Assembly (NCBI GenBank): GCA_963969365.1
Contig: OZ017752.1
Span: forward strand, 62,001 to 126,000
Source of the DNA: Asterochloris sp. CNOR1
Taxonomy: Eukaryota > Chlorophyta > Trebouxiophyceae > Trebouxiales > Trebouxiaceae
Direction of reading: 5' to 3'
Length of the DNA stretch: 64,000 bases
The position numbers and the translations under genes were made by a program. Of this stretch, positions 1-12,053 are shown piece after piece. The notes beneath the pieces are model-generated. The model saw nothing but the letters and a program-made list of their open reading frames with translations, searched no databases and was not told where the DNA came from. Numbering within the stretch: position 1 is the first letter of the stretch; each line of letters opens with the position of its first letter.

Positions 1-547
1 AGCAGGGCCTTGAAGGCACAACAAAGGCTGGATATACACCAGTCAGATTTTGAACCCTTCAAGAGATAGCATATGGCAATGGAAATGGCGCAGCACCTGT
101 CAAAAGCAGGAATGCAACAACAGGGGGGGCAACCAGCAGGCAGCTGCTCCCAGAGCAGCGCCACCTGCCAGGCAGGTGAGCCACGCACAGCTCTCAGAGC
201 ATTCGTGCACATACAGTATCAGCAAGTCAGACGAGCAGGGGATACTGACAAGCAGGGGATGCTGCAGCTCCCATGGATGGCGCAAGCAGTGCCATCACAA
301 CAAATGAGCAGGTAAAGCAGCAGCTCTCAGGGGCGGGGGATGCACCAGCAACACAGAGGGGCCTCAGAAGGCCACCAGGACTGCAGAAGGGTTGGCTGTG
401 ACGACAGCCTGTGTTCTTGAAGCTCTGAGACTGGTGCTTATTACTTCCCTGCCACCTAAGGGCTCCAGGGACGTCACCTTCGATGGCTTTCGCACCTAAC
501 ACCCTGAGAATATGGGTCTGAACAGCACAGGGGCAAGCATGGCTCAC
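1..547. other. Window edge; PIN-LIKES 3' part expected here or beyond
   Basis: The minus-strand PIN-LIKES gene is still open when its last recognised exon ends at 548, and the C-terminal transmembrane half of the family is missing. I looked for the next exon on the minus strand and found only weak acceptors (for example near 520 and 375) leading into short frames without recognisable membrane segments. The remaining exons probably lie here in unrecognised form or beyond position 1. Confidence 0.4.
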
Positions 548-3500
548 CTGCTGCAGCTCCAGTGGTGGGAGGGTTCCAAAATGTCAAGAAGTCCTGCCAG
601 CAGCGGTGGCAGAGGGGCCTGCCCTTGAGCACAGCCCACTCCCTCCAGGTCAACCATGTAGATGTCCCTGTGTGCCTCTGCCGGAGTGGCTCTGCCTGTC
701 TGGGCCTGCACCAGGCAGCCACTGCTCATGCAGCTGGCCTAAAAAGTGGCAGCACGCAGCTCGGCGGCGCCGATCTGAGGTGAGTGGCAGCTTACAGCCC
801 TGCCAGCACCGCTGCAGTTGCAGCAGTGGTGATCCTGCCGTCCAGCCTGCACCAATCACTCATGTACGGGGCCTGAGGATTGGATGCGGCCTGGGCGTGA
901 ACCATCCACAGCTGCAAGTGCAACAATGGTAGTGCTGCCATTGCCCCACAACTGCCTTGCCAGTTGCGACAGGCAGGTCAGGTGGGCAAGGGTTCAGGGT
1001 TCAAGGTTCTATGATTTTAGGTCTGAAAGCAGGGCAGCAGCCAACTGCTGGAGTCTCATCCATCTGGGGCGTTGCTCCTTCAGCATGGCTGTTCCAGGAG
1101 GAGGTGCTGGATTTCCAAAAGAAGATCACAGCTTAAAAAGACAGCTGACAGTGTAGCATCCCCGTTTTGGGGACCAGACTGAGGGTCCGCTTCAGCCTCA
1201 CCTCTCGTCTGCCGCAAGGAACTGGGCATCATCAACGCCGGTCTCAGGCTCCGCTGGGATATAAAGGGTGAGACTGGTGGTCTCGTCATGCCCCACCTCT
1301 GCCCCTGCAAGGCAATGCAATTGAGGAATGAATGATCCAATGAGCAAATGACGGTGACGAACGAATTGCAAGCAATGTGGCAGCTGTTGACGGTTCTGTA
1401 CAGGCTGTAGGCCATGACAATGCCTCTATGCTCTTCCCATGCATTCCAGCGGAGGCTGGAAAGGATATGTAAAGCAAGCAGCGACAAATACAAAGGGACG
1501 GCTGTGATTCCTGCCTGCAGGTGGCACGGTCTGCATTCCTAAGTTGCATTCCTAAGTACCTTGTCTGAAGTGCAGGAATGGTCTCTTCATTTCATATGTG
1601 GCTCACTGATGTTTGCAAGCAAGCTCCCATTCCTGTGACACAGCTTTTCCTCAACAAATGCTGAGCATGCCGCTTGAGCGCATGGCATCCAGCCTGCCTA
1701 CCATGAGCTGCGACACCAGGACCTGCGTTTTTAGGGTTACCGCTGACATTTCGCAGGCCGCAACGCCAACATCAGCTGCAGCCCAGCCCAACTGGCACAG
1801 GCTGTACCTTCAGCAGCCACAGCCGATGCAGCACCAACAGCACCCCTGTTGACCTGCCACAGGCTGCTTCACCTGCTCCAGCACCTGCCTTCTGGCAGTC
1901 TGTGCCTCCCCTCCCCACTCAAACTCCCAGCTCTCCCGCCACAGGCTGCATCACCAGAGTTGGCATGCCTCTTGTTCATAAAGTCAATGCATAATTATGT
2001 TCTGCCTCTTCACCTGCAGTTCCCAGCCCACCTGAGCGTACACCTCAGGCACTGGCATGCCCGCTTTGCACACAGCCCATGCATTGCCTCACCACCCTGA
2101 CATCCGCATCCTGACTGACACAGGCTGCATCTGCAGGACTGGCGTGCCTCCCCTTCACACAGTCTGTGCTTACTTGCCTGACCACCCTTGCCCAGCCCAC
2201 CTGACACAGGCTGCATCTCCAGCGCAGACTGCTCCCGCAGCGGCAGAAGCTCCTCGTCCTCAAAAGTCCCACTTGCATTCTGTGCAGGCCCTCGCCCAGA
2301 GCGCATGGGCTGCCGCGCAGAGTCAGCGCCGTCCATCTGCTTGCCTGGCGAGGCAAGCTGTCTCTCCAGCAGCTGCTCAGGGCTGGGCTTCATCAGATTG
2401 TACCCAATGGAGAACTGCACCACACCTGCAGGCCAGGGAGGTTTAGCATTTAGGGTTCAGGGTTTCCACAGCACTCCTGAGCACAACTTCTGCCGCTCCA
2501 GCAGCTGCTCAGGGCTGTGCTTCATTAAGTTGTAGCGGATGGAGATTTGCACCTGCAGGCAGGCGGGTCTTCCAAGCACTCCTGACCAGCTAAACATGTG
2601 CCATTGACGATGGCCTTGTTGCCCCCGGCTTCAGTCAGCTCTTACGTGCAGCAAGCATTCTGAACTCTCATGGGCAACGCACAGCGATGAGGACGAGCGC
2701 TGTCACCCTGCCTCAGGACAGACAGGGCCTTTCTGAGCAGGTACCAACAGGGACAAAAGAGGTTGCCTTTCAAGCAGTCTTAGGCTTGCTGCTGGTGGCA
2801 GGAAGGCAGGTGCAAGACCCTTTCAGACCTCGAGACGGGCCACCCTCTGCTCTTGTACTTGAGACAGAGCAATGTGTCTGTCAGGCGTGGTCGGTCTGCT
2901 TCACAGCTCTCACTTCGACAAATACAGTGATCGCACTTTCTTGCATGCTAACATGCATTTTGTGTATGAGCTGCCCATGTCTCACCTGCCACCCACATCG
3001 AGAAAGCCACATACGCCAGGCCCTTGCTCTCGCAGGTTGGCCCCATGACCTGTGCAATCGGCGACTTCTCGTCTGCGCACAGGCTGGCCACCAGCACCAA
3101 GGGCAAGTTGCCCACGTTCCCTGCAGCCGGCAAAGGGGGTTTAGCATGGGCCAGAGGTCTGTGCACCTCGCACACCCTGTTGTCTGTTGCATGTACACAG
3201 GCACAGGCCACCAGCACTAGTGGCAGGTTGCTCATGTCTCCTGCATCTGAGGGTGGGGGTTGAGCCTGGCGCAGAGGTTACATGGCAGGGCCTGCAACTC
3301 TTGTGCCTGCTTCTGCAGGCGCACGGCCCAGACAAGCGACTCCTGGCAGGATGTGCCCTCTGCGGTGAGGACAGGTGCAGCGGTCTCACCGAGGCCTGTT
3401 GCAGCAATGATGTGCGGTCGGAGGTGCCTGGGAGCCCGCAGCAGCCAAGCTGATACCACGCCAATCGTCAGGCCCATTACAATGCTGCAGGTAATGCGTT

Positions 3501-3936
3501 ACAGGTGAACTAGGTCAGCAGCTGCCATGCTGTGCAGCAACAAAGCTAAGGAGATGTGAAGCAGGGTCGACGGATGATATCTCATGCGCCAAGAGTGGCT
3601 GAGCAACAAACCTCACCTCAGTGCTGTGTTGACAGGGAGTGGCCACCACCGGCTGATCTGCTTCAAGTCCACTGACTCTCCCAGCTTCGTGAAAGACAGG
3701 GCAGGCACAAACACATAGAAGACTAGCTGCGACAAATGCTGCCTAGCCTTCTGATTAAGAATGTCCTGCAGATGCAGCTAGTTATGTAAGATCCTCCTCA
3801 TGCATGGGTTGCAGATTTTCTCAAGCCTTGCAGAGGCACTCACCATTCTTGCTAGCACAGCTCCAGCCAGGCACATAATCACAATCTGCGCAACTGGCTC
3901 GGCCGAGGTCCATAACATCCCCAGGGTGAGCTCCAT
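548..3936 (-). CDS. PILS: PIN-LIKES (PILS) auxin-efflux-carrier family protein, 5' and central part
   Basis: Membrane carrier of the PIN-LIKES/auxin efflux carrier family; plant members sit in the ER and control intracellular auxin. Seven exons join in phase: 3936-3844, 3765-3617, 3484-3390, 3120-2986, 2425-2201, 1304-1202 and 705-548. The N-terminus has a first helix followed by DILNQKARQHL, then LVFYVFVPALSFTKL, WWPLPVN, a GNVGNLPLVLVASLC helix with ADEKSPIAQ, and WVAGVVQFSIGYNLMK. An acidic cytosolic loop follows, and the last exon ends in NPPTTGAAAG, which matches the start of the second membrane half. The ATG at 3936 is chosen because it directly precedes the first helix. About 319 residues are seen; roughly 100-150 more are expected downstream. 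Introns hold diverged copies of exons 4 and 5. The family and first five exons are secure; the two loop exons rest on phase agreement. Confidence 0.85.
1850..2230. repeat. Degenerate tandem repeat in PILS intron/exon 5 edge
   Basis: Several imperfect units contain the string CACAGGCTGCATC followed by a GGCATGCC/GGCGTGCC block and a CACCACCCTG- or CCAGCCCACCTG-like block. The last unit overlaps the 3' edge and donor of PILS exon 5 at 2201. Unit length is about 90-110 bp by eye. Confidence 0.55.
2487..2552 (-). repeat. Diverged copy of PILS exon 5 start, with acceptor
   Basis: After a CTGCAG acceptor this minus-strand segment encodes VQISIRYNLMKHSPEQLLER, almost the same as VQFSIGYNLMKPSPEQLLER at the start of the real exon 5 (2425). 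The copy lies 127 bp upstream in transcription order. It lacks bases at its 5' edge, so it cannot be joined in phase to exon 4. It looks like a dead exon copy. Confidence 0.8.
3183..3240 (-). repeat. Diverged copy of PILS exon 4 start, with acceptor
   Basis: A GCAG acceptor precedes codons for GDMSNLPLVLVACACVHAT, matching GNVGNLPLVLVASLCADEK of the real exon 4 (3120). The two acceptors are exactly 120 bp apart and the stretch between them has no stop. Using the upstream acceptor would insert 40 residues in frame, repeating the helix. Confidence 0.85.
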
Positions 3937-4158
3937 CTCGAAGGACTTGACGACCGCCCAACTGCAATGTCCTGTGACAAGGGTTTGTAAGAGTGCCAAG
4001 AAAGAAGCAGCCGATTACTGTAGTTGACACATACACCTCATGCTGATCTGAGACATGTTGCGTTTAGCAGTTGTCACAAAGTGAGGATCTGGGGACTGAC
4101 AGGTAGCGACAGCCTTGTTCATGGGACAAGGTGGAAGGATCAATTGAGCCATTGCTGG

Positions 4159-6475
4159 TCACAGCGTCTGTACAGGGACTGGGGCCTTGTCATTGATTAT
4201 CCTGGCTGTCTCCTGATACAGCTTGCTACAGGCCTCTGCATTGCTGACCCACTTGCTGATGGGCCGCCTCGCGCCAAAATTGTCCCAGTTTGCCGTGAAC
4301 GCCAAAGGCCAGGCCTGGCCAAATGGCTTGATAGAGAGGCCTGAGTACCAGGGACCGTGATGCAGCTCTGCACCTCCATGCCCTACACAAGCAACAGGAG
4401 TGACACATGAACAACTTGCTGCTTGTGTGACTATAGGGATCTCAGTAGAACAGAACTGCCCACACCTGTCAGAGAGGGCAGGGTGGCACACTTGAGCAGC
4501 GGCTGTGCCCCGCCCCCCGCAGACTGGCCTATGAGCTGCGCCCCAAAAGCCATGGAGGCAGCAACCGGCTTGCTCTTGTCACTCTTCCTGCAGCCAGTGA
4601 CCGGGAATATCGATGCAATGCTGAGCTTCCAGCTGGTCTGAGCGAACACTACCGGCAGGTGCCCCAATAAATGCACAAGTGCAGCAGAATGCTTCAGCTC
4701 TTCATTTGTATGCTTGGAATGTTTTCTGTATATGCTGAGATGGCCCAGGACTTATGCACAACAATCTAGTTCTGCTGTATAGCATCAGCATATATATATA
4801 TCCAGCAGAATTAGATTTTCGGCATAAGCTGAGTGGATGCGAGTGTATCCAGTCCTGCACACTGGAGGTCTCAGCACATGCCAGTTGCCTGCGCTAGAGG
4901 TGCGACAAGTACAGAACATCCAATGCATACAAAGCAAGCAACAATACATGGCAATCTGCGTACCTGTAGGCATCCGTCAGAGCAACGCCAGGGTGGGCAG
5001 CAAACACGTCGATGCTGCTGTCAGCCGCACGCAGGCGCTTCTGTAGCTCTGCTGTAAACATGAGCAGGAAGACCTTGCTGTTGCAGTACTGGAGGTAGTC
5101 ACTCCTCGGTGCCCTGCTGCCCCTGCAGCGTGTGTGAGAGAGTAGGGACTTTAGGAAAAGGCAGCTTGATCATGTGCCAGAATTCGGAGGCAGTCAGATC
5201 ATGCGCCGGTCTGCGTGGGTGCAGCCAGGACATATGCAATGAGTCAAACTCACATGATGTCTGTCCACTCGGGCTCGCCATGCAGCTCCGTCAGGCTGCT
5301 GACGTTGACGACACGTGCATGGGGTGCAGCTTTGAGCTGGTCCAGCAGCAGATGTGTCAGGTACCAGTGGCCAGCATAGTTCGAGGCCAGGGTGGGGTCA
5401 AAGCCATCAGTAGTCAGCCCGTCTGGTGGGTTTTCCACGCCTGCACCGAGATTCATGTGGAGTGATGCCCTGCTGCTATACGACCTCAACTCTGCCGAGC
5501 TGGGTACTCCTGCAGCCATCTCTTGGTATGCCCCATGGCAGTGGGGTGAGACACAATTGGGGTTGTGCCGCCCCTCCAACAGCACAAATGTAAGTGTCAC
5601 GCGTCACCAAAATGGCGCACCTATGTTGTTTAATAAGCAGTCCAGCGGCAGCCCCTTCTGCTTGAAGTCCTCGCTGCACTGGTGGACAGACCTGCAGCCA
5701 TATTAGTCAAGCTGTACTGACATCCATGGGTTGGTGCCAGTGCAAGTGCACCTTGGCAGTCCATGTGACATGCTGAGCACATAGCGATGTTTTAACACGT
5801 ACAGCAGATGTTGAGTGTGACACTTGCTTAATGCTTGCAGTCTTCCTCACTGCGGCCAGCAGCCCATGTGGCATCCCACACACGTGGGCCATGCCGCCAC
5901 ACTGCAATGCCAGCAAAAGCCAGAGCGCTCAAGATGGCGCCCTGCTTAATGCTTGCTCCCCGCCTGCTTCTGTGATGCCTACCTCAAATTGCAGTTGTCC
6001 AGCTGCAAGGACTCAATCTGAGCGCCTGGAAACTCCTGCTTGATGCGCTGGACTGCGCTGCATGGGTGGCAGGCTTGTGTCAGTGCGTGTGGACTGAGAC
6101 TGCTGAGGATGTGGTGGCGACTTCTAACAACTGCGGCGCCAACCTTTGGCAGCGCTCAGGGTTCCTGCTGGCAATAAACACTCTGCCATTGCGGGCTGCC
6201 AGCGCGCGGGCTGTCTCAAACCCAATGCCAACATTGCCTCCTGTCACCTGCAGCCAGAAAATGTAAATGGCTCAGATCTGGGATGGTCAGGCTGCTGGAG
6301 GCCCAGTGAGACATGTTGACCAGCACTGCCATTTCAGGTCACCCCGCAAGCAGCCCTGATGGGATGTGCCGGGAGGCAGTGAAGGACTCAGCTGGCCTAC
6401 CAGGAACACTTTGTGAGCCTGATCAGGTATCTTGCTCAGGTCCACCCTGCGGGTGCTCTGAATCAGGCTAGTCAT
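4159..6475 (-). CDS. Short-chain dehydrogenase/reductase (WWOX/TIC32/retinol-dehydrogenase-like)
   Basis: Classical SDR oxidoreductase using NAD(P)(H); the substrate cannot be told from the sequence. Eight exons join in phase to 338 residues: 6475-6401, 6247-6144, 6057-5983, 5691-5621, 5440-5254, 5122-4964, 4587-4466 and 4382-4159. The cofactor motif is TGGNVGIG near residue 27, a degenerate NNAG appears as NNIG, and the catalytic motifs are NVSS and YCNSK. HPG in the stretch after YCNSK and a C-terminal FGAQLIGQSAGGGAQPLL block match the WWOX/TIC32-like subfamily. The only ATG that fits is at 6475. A minus-strand ORF around 5133-5250 that looks coding is an intron, because only skipping it keeps the YCNSK frame. 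The PILS start lies 222 bp downstream on the same strand. Confidence 0.9.
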
Positions 6476-6626
6476 GAGGATTGGGCCTGCTGTCTAGCTC
6501 TGTTGAGTCAAAGGCTATTTGTGATTTCTTGGCTTGTGACTTTCAGGCAACTGTCGTGGCTTCCATGAGCCATGTTGATTTGGACTCTAAAGGCGGCATT
6601 TAGAGTTTTCCTGGAAATCTCAAAAG
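6476..6626. promoter_or_regulatory. Divergent intergenic promoter region (SDR / UVSSA)
   Basis: Only 151 bp separate the start codons of the two divergent genes, so both 5' UTRs and core promoters must share it. I see no clear TATA box. This is inference from gene layout. Confidence 0.5.
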
Positions 6627-9600
6627 ATGCAACCCATGGAGTCTGGAGACCTTCAGGCCCTGCGCAAACTGGTCCAGAAGGCCACCAACCAGAATGAGGA
6701 GAGGCTGGATGCAGCACAGGCAAAGCAAATCAGGGACTTTGCAAAGAAGAGCGAGGACAACGTCAGGCTAGTGCAGGAGCTGCTGATGGACAGACTAAAG
6801 TGGCCACATGCCGAGGTGCGACTCATGCTACGTTTGGACCTTGTATGGCAAGCTCTGCTTGAAGGTCTGGCCAAATGCCAGCGCAGCCTGACAGAAGCCA
6901 CCTTTGGGTCACTCATGCACCTGAGAGGCACGCTTTGCCCTGCAGACGCGCCTGCATGTGCTGGAATTGTGCGACCAGCTGATGCAGCGCAGTAAGGCCT
7001 TCAGGCAGCTGCTTAGCCAGGACTTTACCCCTTTCCTGGAGCTGTGTCTGGGATTTCGTCCAGAAAGCCCCCTGCCAGGACCGCCGGCACGTGCTGCAGC
7101 GCTGCGGGCCACTGCTCTTGAAGTGGTGGAGTGCTGGGGCGAGGACTATGGCGTCAAGCACAGGCAGGTGTGTCCGCACAGCTATTCAGCAAGTCACTCA
7201 GCTACATGTTTGCCTGATCTGCCTTGTGCCCTAGGCTTGAGCCCAGGCATGCGCTTGCGTCATGTGCACTGTGCCTACCTGCTGTGCCCCAAACTCTACA
7301 TGCCTAACAGGAGCCAGTGAGTTGCGCCTTGAGTTGTTCTGCAGCGGCTTGCAATGCACAGAGCGACAGCACAGGTGGCAGGCTTGCGGTCATAGACATA
7401 TAACATTGCTGGGCCTGCCTGCAGTTTGCGCTGGGCTACCGCTATCTCAGAGACCAGCTCAAGTTCAAGTTCCCTGAAGTCAGGGCCCATGCAGCGGCAG
7501 CTGAGGCTCAAGAGAGAGAACGGCAGGTCAGCCAGCACCTGAGACTTGGCCTTCAGGCTCTGCCCATGCTTGCGCGCTGCCCACCCCAACTCAGAAGTGT
7601 CTTGATGTGCTGTGCGCTTGTGACACAGTCCAGCTCCTGGGTCGTGCGCAAGGGTGACATTTTCACTGCACCGCATCACGACTGTGGTGTCATGTGCTTA
7701 GTGGATCTCAGGCAAACAAGGCTAGTGACCATCGTGCTGGCAGGTCTGGCTACCTTCTCCCAGGCCTGGTCTGATGAGAGCATTTGCGCTTGTGCAGCAT
7801 CCACAATTGTAGAAGTCTTTGCCCTATAGGCGCGGGGCCAGGCCATCGCCCAGGAGAAGTATGAGCAGCTGTGCACAGAGCTGGAGGCAATGGCAGCAGA
7901 CATTCGCGCCTCCCTGAACCAGCTGGTGGGTCCTGTGACGTGACAAAGCTCAGTGTCAGCGCTGCTATGCTAGCTGCTGCTGTCTTCCTCACACAACACA
8001 CTTGAAGTCATCAGGTTGTCCCCCAGCCCTATGTTGCACCCAGCGACAATTGCCGCTGGGCTTAGTGCATGTAACGATGGTTTGCAGGCATCAAGCTCGC
8101 CTGCAGAGCAGCTGCTGATCACAATCTTTGGCCGCGGCCAGTACCGGGATCAGCTGCTGCTCAGCAGCACGCAGGAGGCTGAGAAGTCTGGTCCTGGCTG
8201 CAGGGCGAAGCATTTGACCTATTGGAGGGCAAGGCTGCGCGGGCTGCAAGGGCAACCCCAAGGGTTGGCCAGGGCGTAGAGGCAGGCTCTGATGAGGACT
8301 GGGAGGACATCCCTTCCCAAGGAGGCAGCACAGGTAGGCACTTAGCTAGCGCCCTGTAAACACTTGTTGTTGCCTGGCTAGGAGTAAACAAATAGCAGTA
8401 AGAAGAGATTGCGCTGCTGCCACCTGCAGGGTGACAGTTTTGCGGGAGGAGTTTCACATGAAAGGCTTGTTGTGCTGCCATCTGCAGGCCCTGATGATGC
8501 TGAAGGGGACTTGGCTTGCGGCGAGCAGGGCGACCTGCCGACTGAGCTGCTGGAGGGCACAGGACCTGGCGGCCTGCGGCTGTCGCTGCGCCAGATACAG
8601 CAGGCAGACCCAGCGGTGCTGGACACGGTGCACGCGCTGGGCCGGGAGGTGCAGAACCGCCACCTGCCCACCGTGCAGGAGTGGCAGCGGGTCCTGTCAC
8701 GGGTGAGATCACGACGCAAGCCTGCTGGGCTGTTGCTGGTGGGGAGCCACAGAGTCACGCAGTGCCAGCACAGGTCAGGCTGGCCTGCACTGCAAATTGT
8801 TGTAGGTGCTGCCACAGCGCGGTCAGGCATTCTGGCTGGCAACACACGGGCATGTGCGACTGAGCCAGCACATGCCTGCCCAACACTGCACTGGACACGC
8901 GTCCACAGTGAATCTCGCATGCCTCGATGGCCCTGCCTACACCCCACTGGTTCATGCAGGTGGCCGAACCTGCAACAGGCCAGGAGCGCACCCGCCGGGA
9001 GCGCATGCTGCGCACCGCAGTGGAGCTGCGGGGCACCCTGTTGACCGCTGCAGGCAGGGTGGGGGAGCTGGACGCAGCTGTGGCCACAGCCAGGGAGCTG
9101 GCTGCAGGAGATGCCCCCCCAGCTGGTCTTGCAACACAGGATCAGCAGCACCCTCCCAGTTTGCAGTCCCCGCAGTTGCCCACCGGCGGCGCTGGTGCTG
9201 GTGCTGGCGCTGCTGTGGGAGCCACAGGGAGCACAGTAGCTATGTCTACAGCTCAGCCACCCACCAGGGCTGGCCGCCAAATTGGCGGAACTGGCAATGG
9301 GGGACTTGGTAGAACTGCTGAGCAGCAGGCCATGCTGGATGACCTGTTTCGCAGTGACGATGACGACAAAGAGGCTCCCCATGCTGGAGAGTCTGCTGCC
9401 CGCTGTGGGCAGCAGACCAGTGCCACCAGGGCAGCGCCAGCGCAGGCTGCGCAGCAGGGTGGCCTACCCGCAGCAGGGCATAAGCAGGCGCGAAAGGAGG
9501 CAAATGCGCAACAGCATCGTGGCAGTAGTCAGACCAAGCTGGCGCCAGTACTGGACCCTGCAGCGCCCAGCCGACACATGACCTTTGGCTTGCGGCCTGT

Positions 9601-12053
9601 GGCCAGACAAGCCACGTTCAACCCAGAGGCTGGGACTGCTGATTCCAAGCTGAGCTCTGTGCTCGCGCCGCTGGCTGCCCAACTGGCACCCGATCCAACC
9701 TCTGCCATCGTCGGCACAGAGCGGTTGCAGATCAGGTCTGGCAGCCAGGACGCCACCCAGTACACCAGCTCAGCTTCACAGGCCCCACCTCAGGGCCCAC
9801 AGGGCAGCTCTCCGCCTTCAGCTGCCCAGGCATCAGCTGCCAGCTCAGCACGTGCTGGTGCCTCACAGGCTGCGCAGTCAGGCCCCAAGCCTGCCATGCC
9901 ATCGCCCACTTCCCGGTCAGCTCCACAGCCAGCATCCAAGCCCAGCCTGTCCTCCAAGCTGGCAGAGCTGGCCGCCAAGAAGCAGGCCGCGCAGGCAAGG
10001 AGGGCAGCCGAGGACGAGCTGAAGTCGGCGGGCAGCAGCGGCCAGGCCGAGCTGGCGCCAGAGATCAAGCAAGCCCTGCTGGCTCAGGTGCGTGTCTGTG
10101 TGCGTGTGTTCAAGGACGCTGGGCTTGTGTCCTGCAGCAGCTGCGGGGTGCTTAAGGTGCCGGCATGTCTGGTGTTTCGCACCCGCTGGTCGCCTCGCGA
10201 GCTGCCCTAGGAGGCAACTGCCAGCAGGCCCTCCCTGTGCCAGCAGTGAGCCTGAGGGTTCAGAGGTCTTCATTGCATTCTCCCAAGCTGAAGTTAGCAC
10301 CTGTGAAAGTGCTGCTCACCAGTGGCAATGGGCTGCTGGCATTCATGCCAATTTGCCCAGGTCTTTAGTGGCTCAGGCCAAGGATACCCCACCCCAGCGC
10401 TGCTTCGGGCTGGTGTACACAACTCAGCATATGGTGACTCATGGGTGTGCTCGCTTCTGCATGTCTTGTGCTGCAGGACCCTTAGGTCTCTGCCAGGGTG
10501 CACCATGGCTGACGTGCCACCATGACGCAATGCTGGTGGACCTGGGCTTGTGCTCTCTTCTGCATGCCAAGTGGTGCAGGCTGTCTGGGTCCCTGTGGGG
10601 GTGTGTCTGGCCTTGCGAATGCTCACTTCTGCATGCCAGCTCGTTGATGCCTGCGGGGTGGTATGGCACTGGCTTACTCACTTCTGCATGCCATCTGGTG
10701 CAGGCCCCCAAGATCCCTGCCGGTGTGTACCTGGACTATTGGGATTCTAAACGGTCCCGCATGCTGGTCAATGCGCGGGGCATGGAGCTGAGCAATCACT
10801 GGGGAGCGCATGACCAGGTGAGGCAGCTGATGCAGATGTGCCAGCAGGGACAGTCTCAGTGCTTGCCACAAAGGTGGCAAATGCTGCAGTGGTGCCAGTT
10901 TGGTGTGGCAGCAGTGCACAGGTGTGTGCAGAAGTGTCAGTTCTGGCCCTTGCAGGTGTTTGATGGCTGGCAGGCCCAGCATGTGCACATTGTTGTCAGG
11001 GCAGCCCAATTGCAGCTCTGATGCATTGCCTCAGCTCCGGCCATTTCCTGGCTGTGGCAGCTGCTTGCTACACCCCAACATCTGCACTTCACGTATGGCG
11101 GAAGCAGCTAGCTTGCCACCCTCTCTTGCACATTGGCTCCTGTGACAGCCACAGGAATGCATGCTGTAGGAAGGCTGCAGCCTCGGAGAGTTGGCTGCTC
11201 TCAGGCCTGCCTGCGCCAGACTCATTGCCGGCCCCTCTGCTGAGCCCGCCGGTATCAGCTCAAAGCTGTACATACCTGCACAGGCTGTCTCTCCTGCTGC
11301 AGGACGTAGAGCTTCCTGCGGAGCAGGTGAAGGCCATGTTTGGCATGAGAGCAGAGTACTGGACCCCACAGACAGCCTCTGCACAGCCAGCCCAGCAGCC
11401 AGTGCTCAGGCAGACTGCAGCACCTGGCAGCAGCACAGGGCCCGCAGAGGTCGGGCTTCAGGCAGCGCCCGCGACCCAGGCAGCTGCTGCCAGCAGCGGC
11501 CGGGGCGTCCAAGTGCAGCGCGCTGCCGATCGGGCCCACAATGAGGCTGTGCTGGCGGGGAGTAGCACTGATGCTGCCCTTGCGCAGAGCCTGCAAGATG
11601 AGGAGCAGCAGGTAGGCACTGACCATGGGCGCCTGTGGCCGTCACTGTGGCAGACTGGCCGTCACTGTGGCAGGCTGTTTATATGTGCAGGCGGTGGTAT
11701 TATCACAAGTGAGCATACTGCTTCACCTGCAAGTTGTGGGTTTGTGATTGAGCTCAGCAGGTGGATGCTCAGGCACACCGAGCACCTGGCTCAGTTCTGA
11801 TGTGGGTAATTTGTTCAGCAAGCCTCTGGCCCTCAGTGTTGCTTCCCAGCTGCCTGCATGCCTGCAGGCTGCACTGTCTGGTGAACAGCAGCCCCGGGGC
11901 AGGAAGCGCACCAAGCCGCAGCCTACTGTGCGGGAGCGGCTGGCCAAGAAACTGCTCACTGGCAGGGCCAGGGACAAGACGGACTCTGAGCTTGACGCAG
12001 TTATTGAAGATAGACATGGCCAGCTCAATGCAAATAGGTGGGCTGAGCGCTAG
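6627..12053 (+). CDS. UVSSA: UVSSA-like UV-stimulated scaffold protein A (transcription-coupled repair)
   Basis: UVSSA acts with CSA/CSB at stalled RNA polymerase II and brings TFIIH. Exons in phase: 6627-6815, 6946-7167, 7425-7526, 7830-7925, about 8204-8337, 8488-8702, 8960-10087, 10704-10817, 11303-11611 and 11868-12053. The N-terminal VHS-like domain shows HAETRLHVLELCDQL, FTPFLELCLGF and FALGYRYLRDQLKF, aligning with human UVSSA. An acidic DEDWEDIP stretch and a helical segment (LDTVHALGREVQNRHLP) follow. A 1.1-kb exon encodes an Ala/Gln/Ser-rich linker. The later KIPAGVYLDYW matches VPYGVDLHYW just before the DUF2043 zinc region, and the tail RERLAKKLLTGRARDK resembles the conserved C-terminus. 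The C4 zinc-finger segment of DUF2043 was not found. Joining of the fourth and fifth exons is the least certain step. Confidence 0.8.
10450..10703 (+). repeat. Serial copies of the UVSSA exon 8 splice acceptor
   Basis: The block CTC(A/T/G)CTTCTGCATG(C/T)C followed by GTG(C)TGCAGG or a variant occurs near 10450, 10551, 10621 and 10674. Only the last one abuts the coding exon at 10704. The first and second would join out of phase. Spacing is about 50-100 bp. Confidence 0.75.

Noticed and set aside
4786-4801. ATATATATAT run as a TATA promoter
   Set aside because: It lies inside an SDR intron with no gene start following on either strand; a simple repeat.
5099-5281. Minus ORF as an SDR exon
   Set aside because: Including it breaks the phase into the YCNSK exon; skipping it gives a perfect join.
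8378-9382. Minus-strand ORF of 334 codons
   Set aside because: It is antisense to the UVSSA exons, has no family features, and its composition mirrors the low-complexity linker on the other strand.
10092-11021. 309-codon plus ORF as a separate gene
   Set aside because: It is UVSSA intron plus exon 8 plus intron in one open frame; only 10704-10817 matches the family.
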